DNA from: Fimbriimonadaceae bacterium
GTDB taxonomy: Bacteria > Armatimonadota > Fimbriimonadia > Fimbriimonadales > Fimbriimonadaceae
DNA length: 54,909 nucleotides
Assembly (NCBI GenBank): GCA_019694835.1
Contig: JAIBBE010000174.1
Location: 1-54,909, forward strand
Direction: 5' to 3'
Positions 1 to 8,510 of the stretch are shown here, piece by piece. The notes below the pieces were generated by a model, which was not told the DNA's origin, did not search any database, and saw only the letters and a program-made list of their open reading frames with translations. The number at the start of each line of letters is the position of its first letter. Position 1 is the stretch's first letter. The translations under genes and the position numbers were made by a program.

Positions 1-82
1 ATTGTGCACCCCGGTCCTATCAAGTTACCAACGAGCTTCCAAGGGTTGGCAGCGCCGGGGTGCACAATTCAGCACCCCGGCC
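1..82. repeat. Inverted repeat at the window edge
   Basis: Bases 1-14 (ATTGTGCACCCCGG) are the exact reverse complement of bases 55-68, with a 40-base loop. A further direct copy of the GCACCCCGG core follows at about 71-80. The structure sits just downstream of the stop of the minus-strand glycosyltransferase, so it may act as a transcript end or be a REP-like element. It may extend beyond the window. Confidence 0.6.
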
Positions 83-102
83 ACACGTTGCCAATGCCGC
101 GG

Positions 103-1203
103 CTATCGCTGAATAGCTCGAGCGTAGACGGCCTCGAGCCGCTCAACCATCTGCCCCATCGTGAACTTCTCTTCGATCAGCCGCCGAGCATTGGCGCCCA
201 TGCGCTCGCGCTCGTCGTCGTTCTCGAGGAGGTAGGCCATGCCGTGGGCGAGTTCGCCCGGATCCTGCTCGACCAGCAGCCCGGTCTCGTCATGAACGAC
301 CAACTCGCTCAGCCCCCCAACCCGCGACGCGACCAGAGCCTTGCTTCGCGCCATGGCTTCAAGGGCAGCCAGCGGACAGGCTTCCATCGACGAAGGCAGG
401 ATCGAGAAATCCATCGCGTCGATCATCCGAGATACGTCGTTGCGATTGCCGGTGAACGTCACACGGTCCTCGACGCGCAAATCCAAAACCGCCTGACGAA
501 TCTCCGGCTCGAACTGCTGCTCAAAGCGCCCGACAAACATGAGGTGGGCGAGAGGATCGCGGTCCAGGACCTCGGGCAAGGCCTTGACGGCAAGCATGTG
601 CCCCTTCTCCGCACAGACCCGTCCGACCAATCCGATGAGTTTGCGCTCTTGCGGGATCGCGAATTCGTCGTGGACATCACCGAGCGGACCGACCGAGAAC
701 TCGGCGAAGTCGGTGCCGTTATAGACGACATCGATATGCTTCTCGGGAACTCCGCGCCCGTGCAGGACACCGCGAACGTAGTTGCTGACCGCGACCAGTC
801 GGTTCGTCCTGCGAGCCGCCGCCTTGTAGATCGCGTCATGGGTCGCAACGTGGACGGAGGCGACAAGGGGCACCTTGCGGAGCATTCCCGAAACGAAGCC
901 GAGGTAGGTGGCGCGAGTGAGGTGGGCGTGGATAACGTCAAAGCGTCGCCGGTGGACGAACTTCAGCATCCAGCGATGGGCCGCCAGTGTGCTCTTCCCC
1001 TTCATTTCGATGGGGTGCGTGGCGATGCCAACTTTCTCCAGTTCTGCCGGAATCCAGCCGCCGGTCGGGCAGATGACCTCGACGTGGTGGCCGCGCGATT
1101 TGAGGAGCATGGTGAGGGTAACGGCGTGCTTTTCGGCCCCCGATGTTGCCGAACTCGATATGACCTGAAGGATCCTCAAGCCGTCTTCTGCCCTCTGCCT
1201 CAC
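103..1203 (-). CDS. Glycosyltransferase family 4 (GT-B fold)
   Basis: About 366 residues, the usual size for a GT4 enzyme that moves a sugar from a nucleotide-sugar donor to a cell-surface glycan. The N-terminal half starts with ILQVISSSATSGAEKHA, the typical acceptor-domain start with the SGAE loop, and has FDVIHAHLTRA. The C-terminal half has LIGLVGRVCAEKG, then ILPSSMEACPLAALEAMA, the E-x7-E donor-binding motif of GT4. I chose GTG at 1203 because a TATAAT box (1214-1219) lies between it and the more upstream TTG at 1245. The donor and acceptor cannot be told from sequence. Confidence 0.85.
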   Translation of the reverse strand: MRQRAEDGLRILQVISSSATSGAEKHAVTLTMLLKSRGHHVEVICPTGGWIPAELEKVGIATHPIEMKGKSTLAAHRWMLKFVHRRRFDVIHAHLTRATYLGFVSGMLRKVPLVASVHVATHDAIYKAAARRTNRLVAVSNYVRGVLHGRGVPEKHIDVVYNGTDFAEFSVGPLGDVHDEFAIPQERKLIGLVGRVCAEKGHMLAVKALPEVLDRDPLAHLMFVGRFEQQFEPEIRQAVLDLRVEDRVTFTGNRNDVSRMIDAMDFSILPSSMEACPLAALEAMARSKALVASRVGGLSELVVHDETGLLVEQDPGELAHGMAYLLENDDERERMGANARRLIEEKFTMGQMVERLEAVYARAIQR

Positions 1204-1213
1204 GCTGGGCGAG

Positions 1214-1219
1214 ATTATA
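1214..1219 (-). promoter_or_regulatory. -10 box of the glycosyltransferase gene
   Basis: On the minus strand this reads GGTATAAT, 10 bases before the GTG start at 1203. No Shine-Dalgarno is seen, so the transcript would be nearly leaderless. Confidence 0.5.
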
Positions 1220-1383
1220 CCGGGTGAAGGGCTGTTTCCCGGCAATGCGGAGGTCGCATTTCTTGATCAAACAATACGGCACCCCGAGGGCGATAGGTGG
1301 GCGTTTACCGGCTTGAGGCCATAAGCGAAAATCCACAGCTCCTCAGCGGCGAGACTCACATCTGACATGAAAGGGCACTTACC

Positions 1384-1815
1384 TCACCCCCCAGCCCCCT
1401 CTCCACCGGAGTGGAGAGGGGGAGTTCGCTTCAAAACAATTGGCCGGGTATCGAAACCAGCCGGATCGACTAGCGACAGCGTCCCGTCTTTCTGCACACT
1501 CACGATGACCGGTTCCTCTAGCTGCTCCCGTCCCCCGACTTGGGCGATGGGCTTGCCCATAAACGTCTCGATCTTCAGCCGGGCTTCTTTGTCAGAGAGC
1601 GTGGCGTAGCCAGTCTTGGGCACGCCGCCTTCGACCAGCACGAACTTGCCGCTCGGCTCGAACGTGAGTTCAACCTGGCCGATCGTGTAGACGATCGAGG
1701 GGTTGTCGCCGGGCTTGACAGGCAGGTTTCGATTGCCGGTCCACTTGCCCACCCACGCGAACTTCGGCGCGCAACCCAGGCCGAGAATCATAATTCCCAA
1801 CATGAGCACCGCCAT
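1384..1815 (-). CDS. Small lipoprotein
   Basis: About 143 residues. The N-terminus [15 protein letters not shown] is a short lipoprotein signal peptide with a GLGC lipobox, so the mature protein should be lipid-anchored. The rest is a small beta-rich domain ([11 protein letters not shown], then [17 protein letters not shown]) like those that hold lipocalin-like or DUF-type stress lipoproteins; I do not recognise a family. Its start overlaps the start of divergent purL by 14 bp (an alternative ATG at 1803 overlaps by 2). The last residues ([10 protein letters not shown]) are encoded by a palindromic repeat at 1395-1422, so the native C-terminus seems to have been replaced or extended by that repeat. 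Confidence 0.65.
   Translation of the reverse strand: MAVLMLGIMILGLGCAPKFAWVGKWTGNRNLPVKPGDNPSIVYTIGQVELTFEPSGKFVLVEGGVPKTGYATLSDKEARLKIETFMGKPIAQVGGREQLEEPVIVSVQKDGTLSLVDPAGFDTRPIVLKRTPPLHSGGEGAGG
1395..1422. repeat. GC-rich palindrome, CCCCTCTCC family
   Basis: A perfect 12-bp stem (CCCCCTCTCCAC against GTGGAGAGGGGG) with a CGGA loop, preceded by CCTCACCCCCCAG. It overlaps the 3' end of the lipoprotein gene. The same core recurs near 17.5, 18.97, 20.7 and 54.7 kb. Confidence 0.75.
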
Positions 1816-4063
1816 TCCCGATCTGCATCGCACCATGGGTCTCAATGATTATGAATACGCGCGGATTCGGGAGTTGATGGGGCGGGAGCCGACTTTGACC
1901 GAACTCGGCATGTTCGCGGTCATGTGGAGCGAACATTGCGGCTATAAGTACTCGCGTCCGATCCTCGCTTACTTCAAGAAGTACAAGGAAGCGATCGAGG
2001 GCAAGGGCCTGGAGAACGCCGGCCTTGTCGACATCGGCGACGGCCTCGCCGTGACAATGAAGGTCGAGTCGCACAACCACCCGTCGGCAGTCGAACCCTA
2101 TCAAGGCGCGGCCACCGGCGTTGGAGGCATCCTGCGCGACATCTTCACGATGGGGGCCCGGCCCATCGCGAGCCTGAACTCCTTGCGCTTCGGCCCGATT
2201 CACGGCACCGACGACACCTCGCGCCGCAATCGCTATCTGTTCGAGCACGTCGTCGCCGGGATTGCAGGTTATGGCAACTGCGTCGGAGTGCCGACCGTCG
2301 GAGGCGAGGTGAACTTCCATCCGCGCTACTCCGGCAATCCCCTCGTCAACGCGATGGCGGTCGGTATCATGGACGCGAGCAAGGTCACCACTGCCGCCGC
2401 CGCCGGAGTCGGCAACCCCGTCATCTACCTCGGCTCTGCGACCGGTAAGGACGGCATCCATGGCGCGACTTTCGCCAGCGATGTGCTCGACGAGGAAAGC
2501 GAGTCCAAGCGCCCCAACGTACAGATCGGTGATCCTTTCGCAGAGAAACTGCTGATCGAAGCGACTCTGGAAGCCCTCGATACCGGCGCGATCGTCGCGA
2601 TTCAGGACATGGGCGCGGCTGGACTCACCTGCAGCACGATCGAAATGGCGGCAAAGGGCCACGTCGGCATGGAGATCGACCTCGACCTCGTTCCGATGCG
2701 GGAGCGCGACATGAGCGCCTACGAACTCATGCTGAGCGAGAGTCAGGAGCGGATGCTGTGCGTCGCTCATCTTGGTCGGGAGAGTGAGGTCATCGGGGTT
2801 TTCGAAAAGTGGGGACTTCACGCGAAAGTCATCGGCCACGTGACTAACGAAGGGGTCGTCCGCGTCCGGCGTCACGGGCATGTCGAAGCCGAAGTACACG
2901 CCGAGCATCTCGCCGACGAGTGTCCGACCTACACGGTCGAGGCTGAAGTCCCGGAATACCACCGCCGCGCGCTCGCGTTCGACCCGACGAATCTGCCTCT
3001 CGTTGATCTCGGCGAGGGCCTCCTAAAACTCCTCTCCTCGCCGAACATCGCCTCCAAACGCTGGGTGTTTCAGCAATACGACCAACAAGTCCAAACCCAG
3101 ACCGCGCTTCTTCCCGGACAAGGCGACGCCTGCGTCCTCGCCCCACGCGGGACCAAGAAAGGGCTCGCGTTCAAGATCGACGGCAACGCGCGGCAGGTGT
3201 ACTTCGACCCGTATGTCGGCGGTCAGCTTGCCGTCGCCGAAGCCGCCCGCAATGTCGCCTGTACCGGTGCGGTCCCCCGCGCGGTGACCGACGGCCTGAA
3301 CTTCGGCAACCCCCAGCTTCCCCACGTCTATTGGCAGTTCAAGGAAGCCGTGCGCGGCATCGCCGACGCCTGTGAGGCCATGAACACGCCGGTCATCAGC
3401 GGAAACGTGAGCTTCTACAACGAGAGCGACCTCGGCGAGGTCCTGCCCACCCCTTTGATCGGCATGCTTGGGGTTTTGGAACGTGCGGACCGGCGCTTTG
3501 GCATGGGTTTGCCGAGTGGGGACGCGATGATCGCCGTGCTCTCCTACCCCGTTGCCGAGTTCACGCAGCAGGGACTCGGGGCGAGCGAGGCGCTGTCGGT
3601 GCTGCACGGCATCGAGGACGGCTGCCCAGTGGCGCCGGATATGTCGGCTGAGCGACGCCTGTGTGAATGCCTCTCGGCATTGGCCCATCAGGGCCTCATT
3701 CGATGCGCGCATGACCTTGCCGAAGGCGGATTCGCGGTGGCGCTGGCCGAGATGGCGATGGTTGGTGGGATCGGAGCTGAGGTGGAAGCGCCGTATCGGG
3801 CTCTTGGCGAACCCTCGCGTCCCGACGCTGTCCTTTTCGGTGAATTCCCCGGTCGCGTGATCGTTGCCTTGGATGATGAGGACCTGATGGCGGTCGAACA
3901 ATTGGCCGCGCAGTATCGGCTCGACTTTTCGCCGATTGGTCGTACGTCGAGTGAGCATCGGGTCCGGATCGTTCTGCAGGGGCTACCCTTGGTCGATGTT
4001 GCGGTGAGTGAGTTAGCAGTAGCCTACGAAGGCGGGATTCCGACTGCTCTTGCCATAGACTAA
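1802..4063 (+). CDS. purL: Phosphoribosylformylglycinamidine synthase subunit PurL
   Basis: About 753 residues, the normal length of the small-type PurL, which works with PurQ and PurS. It makes FGAM from FGAR, ATP and glutamine-derived ammonia in purine synthesis. Visible family motifs are [13 protein letters not shown] near the N-terminus, [19 protein letters not shown] (metal and substrate site), [17 protein letters not shown], and in the second half [11 protein letters not shown] and [16 protein letters not shown]. The ATG at 1802 matches the family start ([18 protein letters not shown] follows). purQ and purS are not in the window. The start lies back to back with the lipoprotein gene, so both transcripts must overlap or start very close together. 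Confidence 0.95.
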   Translation: MSTAIPDLHRTMGLNDYEYARIRELMGREPTLTELGMFAVMWSEHCGYKYSRPILAYFKKYKEAIEGKGLENAGLVDIGDGLAVTMKVESHNHPSAVEPYQGAATGVGGILRDIFTMGARPIASLNSLRFGPIHGTDDTSRRNRYLFEHVVAGIAGYGNCVGVPTVGGEVNFHPRYSGNPLVNAMAVGIMDASKVTTAAAAGVGNPVIYLGSATGKDGIHGATFASDVLDEESESKRPNVQIGDPFAEKLLIEATLEALDTGAIVAIQDMGAAGLTCSTIEMAAKGHVGMEIDLDLVPMRERDMSAYELMLSESQERMLCVAHLGRESEVIGVFEKWGLHAKVIGHVTNEGVVRVRRHGHVEAEVHAEHLADECPTYTVEAEVPEYHRRALAFDPTNLPLVDLGEGLLKLLSSPNIASKRWVFQQYDQQVQTQTALLPGQGDACVLAPRGTKKGLAFKIDGNARQVYFDPYVGGQLAVAEAARNVACTGAVPRAVTDGLNFGNPQLPHVYWQFKEAVRGIADACEAMNTPVISGNVSFYNESDLGEVLPTPLIGMLGVLERADRRFGMGLPSGDAMIAVLSYPVAEFTQQGLGASEALSVLHGIEDGCPVAPDMSAERRLCECLSALAHQGLIRCAHDLAEGGFAVALAEMAMVGGIGAEVEAPYRALGEPSRPDAVLFGEFPGRVIVALDDEDLMAVEQLAAQYRLDFSPIGRTSSEHRVRIVLQGLPLVDVAVSELAVAYEGGIPTALAID

Positions 4064-4087
4064 CTCGCGTTGGCACAGAACTTGACG

Positions 4088-4093
4088 TACCCT
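4088..4093 (+). promoter_or_regulatory. -10-like box of the DUF5658 gene
   Basis: TACCCT ends 7 bases before the ATG at 4101 and no Shine-Dalgarno is present. It fits the TANNNT pattern seen before many genes here. Confidence 0.35.
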
Positions 4094-4100
4094 GAAGCGT

Positions 4101-4403
4101 ATGTCCAAAGTCCTGCCAACCCGCGCATTGGGACTCCTGCTGATGATTGGTTTCATCGATCTGTTCGCGACGGCTTTCCTGCATGCTCAGGGGCGGATCA
4201 TCGAGCTGAATCCGGTGATGCGGCCGATTATTGAGCGCAGTGAGTGGCTCTTTGCGGTGGTCAAGGGCGGCACCCTTCTCCTGGCATGGATCGCGCTCGC
4301 GACCTATGCCCGCCACAACCTTCCGTTCGTGCGCAAAGCCAGCCTCTACGGCAGTATCGCCTACGTGACGCTGTGGTGCGGTTGGTTCTTTTCGTCGCTC
4401 TGA
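4101..4403 (+). CDS. DUF5658 family membrane protein
   Basis: 100 residues with three hydrophobic segments (about 8-28, 48-68 and 80-98). The ELNPVMRPIIE stretch after the first helix and the spaced small helices match the DUF5658 family, whose function is unknown. It probably sits in the inner membrane. Its 3' end overlaps the convergent DUF1385 gene by about 43 bp. No partner is suggested by the context. Confidence 0.7.
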   Translation: MSKVLPTRALGLLLMIGFIDLFATAFLHAQGRIIELNPVMRPIIERSEWLFAVVKGGTLLLAWIALATYARHNLPFVRKASLYGSIAYVTLWCGWFFSSL

Positions 4404-5455
4404 GTGGGCGGCGGGAGATCCTCGACTTCGACCGCGATCACATCGTCGAGCTGACGAGGATCATCGGCACATTCCCCGGTTGTCTCGGCCTTTACAACGG
4501 CCCTTAGCGCGACCAGGGCCACCTCAATCTGCCCCTCATTCGGCTCAGCCGTGGTGATGTACTGGGTGAGGAGGCCGGGCTTAAACGCGGCCATCACCCA
4601 GGCCTGATTCCTGAATTTGCCCGCGAACCGGATCATCTCGTAGCTGATGCCCGCGATGATCGGGAGGATGAGGATTTCGATGCCGACGCGCGTCAAGACA
4701 ACCGCGATCTTGCCGAGCCAGGCCGGTTCGATCCCTGCGAGTTGGAACGGGTCGCGGGGGACGAAGGGGAAGATGATGAAGCCGACGATCAGGACGATGA
4801 CGGCGAAACTGGTTCCGCAGCGGGGGTGGAGCCGCGTCTGCAGCTTGCATTGCTCGAGTTCGAGCTTCTCCCGGGCTTCCAGCGTGTTGATCGCCTTATG
4901 CTCGGCCCCGTGGTACTTGAAGACTTCCTTGATCTCCGGTAATCGGCTGATGCCGTAGATGTAGCCGAAGAACAGGATGACCTTGATGAATTCGGTGATG
5001 ACGTTCTTCAGGGTGTCATTTGCGCCCGAGCCGAAGAACTGCGACGACAGGTTCGGCAGCACGTTGAAGATGAAAAACCCAAGGCCAAGGCCGAGGACCA
5101 TCGCAAAGCCGATGGTGAGGTTCTGGATCGACTTGCTCGGGGCTTTGATCCCCTTGGCGGCCGCCTCGGCCTTGTCCTCTTCCTTCTGGTGCTCTTCGTC
5201 GAGCTGGACGTTCGAGGCAAAGCGCATCGCCTTGATGCCGAGGGCCATGGCGTCGAGCAAGGCGAGCGAGCCGCGCAGGAACGGGAGTTTGAGCCACTTC
5301 TGGCGACCGATCCAGGTCTTCTCCAGGGCTTCGGTGCGAAGAACGATGTTGCCGTTGGGCGCTCGGCACGCGACGGAGAAATAGTGCGGCGAACGCATCA
5401 TCACTCCTTCGATAATGGCTTGGCCGCCATATTGAAGGTACTCGGCCTCTGGCAT
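4361..5455 (-). CDS. DUF1385 family membrane protein (YqhQ-like)
   Basis: 364 residues. The start MPEAEYLQYGGQAIIEGVMMRSPHYFSVACRAPNG carries the family signature GGQAVIEGVMMR (here GGQAIIEGVMMR). A central block has the second family motif KYHGAEHKAINTLE, and several transmembrane segments lie before and after it. The biochemical role of the family is unknown. ATG at 5455 was chosen because the family signature follows directly; the frame is open further upstream but into the divergent HAD gene. A GGTACACT box lies 7 bases before the ATG. Confidence 0.85.
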   Translation of the reverse strand: MPEAEYLQYGGQAIIEGVMMRSPHYFSVACRAPNGNIVLRTEALEKTWIGRQKWLKLPFLRGSLALLDAMALGIKAMRFASNVQLDEEHQKEEDKAEAAAKGIKAPSKSIQNLTIGFAMVLGLGLGFFIFNVLPNLSSQFFGSGANDTLKNVITEFIKVILFFGYIYGISRLPEIKEVFKYHGAEHKAINTLEAREKLELEQCKLQTRLHPRCGTSFAVIVLIVGFIIFPFVPRDPFQLAGIEPAWLGKIAVVLTRVGIEILILPIIAGISYEMIRFAGKFRNQAWVMAAFKPGLLTQYITTAEPNEGQIEVALVALRAVVKAETTGECADDPRQLDDVIAVEVEDLPPPTQSDEKNQPHHSVT

Positions 5456-5462
5456 GGGTTCG

Positions 5463-5468
5463 AGTGTA
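5463..5468 (-). promoter_or_regulatory. -10-like box of the DUF1385 gene
   Basis: Minus-strand GGTACACT, with the TACACT ending 7 bases before the ATG at 5455. It fits the GGTANNNT leaderless pattern of this genome. Confidence 0.45.
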
Positions 5469-5500
5469 CCGCCGCGAGACCGTTCAGAATGGAATGACGC

Positions 5501-6049
5501 ATGACCCGCAAGCCTATCTTCCTCGACCGCGACGGGGTGATCAACGTTGACGTGAGTCCCTACGTCTGTCACGTCGATCAACTCGAACTCTTCCCCTGGA
5601 CGGTCGAAGCCCTCAGGATGCTCGACCGCGCAGGATACGACATCTACGTCATCTCCAACCAGCAAGGCATCGCCCTCGGCCTGACGCCGCCTGAGCAGTT
5701 AGAGTTGATTACCGCCCGAATCCAAGCCGCCCTTGAGCCGGAGGGCTTCCAGATCCGGAAGTTCTACTACTGCACTGCCCATGACGGCGAGAGTCATCCA
5801 TGGCGCAAACCCGCTCCGGGCATGATCCTGGCGGCGCGGGATGAGTTTGGGCTGGACCTGGACGGCTCCTTCATGATCGGCGATAAGGACACCGACATGG
5901 AATGCGGCACCCGCGCAGGCTGTCGGCCTCTCTTGGTGATGACCGGAGTCACCGCCGAGCACGAAGTCCGAGACTTTCCTCACCCGCCCGAGCGGGTGTT
6001 CGCGAACCTGCATGAGGCGGTGGTATGGGTTACCGAAGAACGCAACTGA
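5501..6049 (+). CDS. HAD-IIIA phosphatase (GmhB / HisB-N-like)
   Basis: 182 residues, the size of D-glycero-D-manno-heptose 1,7-bisphosphate 7-phosphatase (GmhB), which acts in LPS heptose synthesis. HAD motifs are clear: FLDRDGVIN (DxD nucleophile), VISNQQG (motif II), WRKPAPGM (Lys of motif III) and MIGDKDTDMECG (acidic motif IV). Odd point: the usual zinc loop of GmhB with its Cys-rich set is short here and shows only one Cys plus two His (YYCTAHDGESHPWRKP). It may be a zinc-poor GmhB or another HisB-N-like phosphatase, so I give no symbol. kdsB in the window supports an LPS context but is not adjacent. Confidence 0.75.
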   Translation: MTRKPIFLDRDGVINVDVSPYVCHVDQLELFPWTVEALRMLDRAGYDIYVISNQQGIALGLTPPEQLELITARIQAALEPEGFQIRKFYYCTAHDGESHPWRKPAPGMILAARDEFGLDLDGSFMIGDKDTDMECGTRAGCRPLLVMTGVTAEHEVRDFPHPPERVFANLHEAVVWVTEERN

Positions 6050-6059
6050 ACTAAATCTT

Positions 6060-7253
6060 CTACCGGGTTTTGAAGGCCAGCTCTCTCAACGCGGCGAGAC
6101 GGGGTCGGCGACTTGCGGGGCTATCGAGACTGAAGCTGCGGGCGTCGCCGAGGTCTTCTGCGATCCAGGACTGGGTTCTCTCGACTTTTTCGCGGAGTGC
6201 GTCATCAGGCTCCACGAAGCTGCACCAGACCAACTCAGCGGGGGCCATATCGAACTCCCAGAGGCCGACGATTCTGCCTCGATCGACGATGGCGTTGACG
6301 GGGAGGTCCTGCAAATCACCCAGTCGGCGGAGGCCTCGCTCACTGAACACGTCCCGTTGCTGGTCTTGTTTGTCCATGAGATCAGTCAGGTCGCGGCGAA
6401 GCAGGAAGAGGCTATCGAGACTCGACAACAGGGAATAGCTGGGTTGTATTGGGACCGAAAAGTCGTTGAATTCGGCCAACATTCGCGACGAGATCATCAA
6501 CTCGCTGCCCTCTGCGACAGGGACGAGATCGAGGCCTTCAACCGCGGCTTTGGCACCCGTCTGACTCAAACCCGAGAACCACTGAAACTGGCCCAGAGAT
6601 GCGGGTCCGATCCACTCGAAGAAGAGGCGGGCGAGTTCGGATTGGGGGGCGTCGAAGATCTGGGTCGGGGGATTTGCCCATCGCTGGTAGAGATAGCGTT
6701 GCTGATCGAGGCGACCATTGACGGGGACCCTTCGGATCAATCCGCGCGACTGAAGTCGACCGAGTCCGAGGGGGAGGGTCGACGTGACGCCGCGCTTCTT
6801 ACCCTCCTCGCCTAGCGACCTAACCGCATCGCCTGCCCGGGTACGGATTTCATTCGGGTCGAGGGTCTCTGATCCGAGAGCGTCCAAGATCGCGGAGCAT
6901 AGTCGGTCCATTTCCTCTTCGGTCACTCCGAACCACTTTTTGCCCGTCGCGATGTCGCCTTTCTCGTTGTAGGGGTCCGATAACGCCAGGCCGAGGGCGA
7001 AGTGCTCAGCGGGCAGGACGTATGTGCACCCGCGAGCACTGGGGAGTTCGTGAATGTCAAGGTCGGCAACGGCTTGGTCAGCTTCTTCGCGACCAATTCG
7101 CGCCCGGCTCCAAAGAGTTAAGTACGGGTTCGAGCCGCCGACTGATCGAGCCCAACCGGCTTTCCCCAGAACCTCGCGCGCCGTCTTCCCTTTCCAGCTA
7201 CCGTCGAGTCCCTGGCGCGACCACCACCACGCCCTGAGTTTGGCGACATCCAT
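6060..7253 (-). CDS. Winged-helix DNA-binding protein (HTH_42, YcaQ/AlkZ-like)
   Basis: 397 residues. The arrangement resembles the HTH_42 superfamily: an N-terminal helical part, the stretch ELPSARGCTYVLPAEHFALGLAL, and a winged-helix block with LGRLQSRGLIRRVPVNGRL and RYLYQRW. Members include AlkZ and YcaQ, which are glycosylases that unhook DNA crosslinks, but many members are uncharacterised. A QFQ tripeptide occurs near residue 223, yet AlkZ carries its QxQ motif near the N-terminus, so I do not take this as catalytic. The gene is alone between the HAD gene and mtnC, reading toward the former. Confidence 0.55.
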   Translation of the reverse strand: MDVAKLRAWWWSRQGLDGSWKGKTAREVLGKAGWARSVGGSNPYLTLWSRARIGREEADQAVADLDIHELPSARGCTYVLPAEHFALGLALSDPYNEKGDIATGKKWFGVTEEEMDRLCSAILDALGSETLDPNEIRTRAGDAVRSLGEEGKKRGVTSTLPLGLGRLQSRGLIRRVPVNGRLDQQRYLYQRWANPPTQIFDAPQSELARLFFEWIGPASLGQFQWFSGLSQTGAKAAVEGLDLVPVAEGSELMISSRMLAEFNDFSVPIQPSYSLLSSLDSLFLLRRDLTDLMDKQDQQRDVFSERGLRRLGDLQDLPVNAIVDRGRIVGLWEFDMAPAELVWCSFVEPDDALREKVERTQSWIAEDLGDARSFSLDSPASRRPRLAALRELAFKTR

Positions 7254-7269
7254 GCCCGATTATTGCCCG

Positions 7270-7956
7270 CTAGAGTCCCGAAAATTCTCGGATCGAGCCA
7301 GCGGGTGCTTCGCCTTTGCGCACGACGAGTAGGGCATCCATTCCAGCTTGGCGAGCCGCTTCGACCTCTTGGATGATGTCGCTCAAAAAGAGGGTCTCAG
7401 AGGGTTCGACGCTCATTCGATCCGCGATCGTTTCGTAGCTCGACGCCTCTCGTTTCGGACCCGTCGTGGTGTCGAAGTAGTCCGTGATGAGCGGAGTTAG
7501 ATCGCCGTTGGGCAGGTGCGAGAACAGCAATCTCTGGGCCAGCACGCTTCCCGATGAGAAGATCGCGATGCTTGCGCCGACGCCGTGCCATCGGCGCATG
7601 GCGGGTTCGACGTCAGGATAAATCTCGCCTTGGAGTTCACCGTTTCGATAGCCTTGCTCCCAGATTCGACCCTGTATCGACTTCAGCCCGGTCGACTTCC
7701 GGTCGTGATCCATGAGCCATTCCAGATAGGGGGCCATCTCGCGGGGATCGGGGCGATTCGGCCAGTCGGGCGCGTCCGAGATGTCCCTCTCGTATTCGTG
7801 CGATAGGAGGTCAGCATCCTCAATCAGCGCTGTGTCCACTCGATCCACGAAGTCCCTCAACGACCGCCGGGCATACGGAAAGAGCGTCCGCGTGACGAAG
7901 TCGATCGGTGTCGTGGTCCCCTCGATGTCGAGGAGATAGGCCTTATAGGTTCGCAA
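7270..7956 (-). CDS. mtnC: Acireductone synthase MtnC (enolase-phosphatase E1)
   Basis: About 228 residues. It converts 2,3-diketo-5-methylthiopentyl-1-phosphate to the acireductone in methionine salvage, doing enolase and phosphatase steps in one HAD protein. The motif YLLDIEGTTTPIDFV (DxE nucleophile), AIFSSGSVLAQRLLF and FLSDIIQEVEAARQAGM are typical. A TTG at 7956 gives the usual short N-terminus and overlaps mtnD by 14 bp; a GTG at 8016 would add 20 residues of poor similarity and overlap by 74 bp. Neither start has a clear Shine-Dalgarno, so coupling to mtnD translation is likely. Third gene of the mtnB-mtnD-mtnC operon. Confidence 0.92.
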   Translation of the reverse strand: MRTYKAYLLDIEGTTTPIDFVTRTLFPYARRSLRDFVDRVDTALIEDADLLSHEYERDISDAPDWPNRPDPREMAPYLEWLMDHDRKSTGLKSIQGRIWEQGYRNGELQGEIYPDVEPAMRRWHGVGASIAIFSSGSVLAQRLLFSHLPNGDLTPLITDYFDTTTGPKREASSYETIADRMSVEPSETLFLSDIIQEVEAARQAGMDALLVVRKGEAPAGSIREFSGL

Positions 7957-8509
7957 GCTGGGGTGGGATAAAGTCGAGGCCGAAGCAGACCGGGAGATAG
8001 CCTTGCTCGGCACCACTGTCGGTGTAATGCGGCGTCCATCCGCTCGGGTCCTGGAACAGCCGGATCGCGCGAATGCGCTTGCTACTCGTCAGGTCAAACC
8101 AGTGCCACGTCCCAGCCGGTACCCGCGCGAGGTCACCTTCTTCGACGTACAGCCCAACCACTGGACCTTCCTTCGGACGAATGTGAAACACACCTTGGCC
8201 AGCCACGATGAATCGGACTTCGTCCTCGTCGTGCCAATGCTCCTTGCTGAACTTCGCGAGCATCACATCGAGATTCGGGGTGTCGGGATATAGGTCGATC
8301 ACGTCGGCCGCCTGATACCCGCCCTGCGCCTTGAGGGTCTCGATTTCGTGGGCGAAGGCCTCGAGAACGGCCGCATTGTCGGCACCGCGCGGAAGCTCAT
8401 GGCTTGGCTTCCAGACCTCGTAACCGATGCCGATATCGGCGAGGTAGGCCTTCATCTCGTCATAGTCGGTGATGACTCGATCCTGATCGGGGATTCTCAA
8501 GTGCGCCAT
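7943..8509 (-). CDS. mtnD: Acireductone dioxygenase MtnD
   Basis: 188 residues, the standard cupin size. It oxidises acireductone to the keto-acid precursor of methionine plus formate (Fe form), or to methylthiopropionate plus CO (Ni form). Metal ligands are visible in KEHWHDEDEVRFIV (His, His, Glu) and in AGTWHWFDL (last His). ATG at 8509 follows the mtnB stop by one base, so translation is probably coupled. The N-terminus MAHLRIPDQDRVITDYDEM matches the family. Confidence 0.95.
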   Translation of the reverse strand: MAHLRIPDQDRVITDYDEMKAYLADIGIGYEVWKPSHELPRGADNAAVLEAFAHEIETLKAQGGYQAADVIDLYPDTPNLDVMLAKFSKEHWHDEDEVRFIVAGQGVFHIRPKEGPVVGLYVEEGDLARVPAGTWHWFDLTSSKRIRAIRLFQDPSGWTPHYTDSGAEQGYLPVCFGLDFIPPQLANL

Positions 8510-8510
8510 T

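Noticed and set aside
1670..2962. A 430-codon minus-strand frame
   Set aside because: Antisense to purL, no family motif, no start signal.
6060..7253. QFQ motif as evidence for a crosslink glycosylase
   Set aside because: In AlkZ the QxQ motif is near the N-terminus; here it is at about residue 223, so I do not assign the activity.
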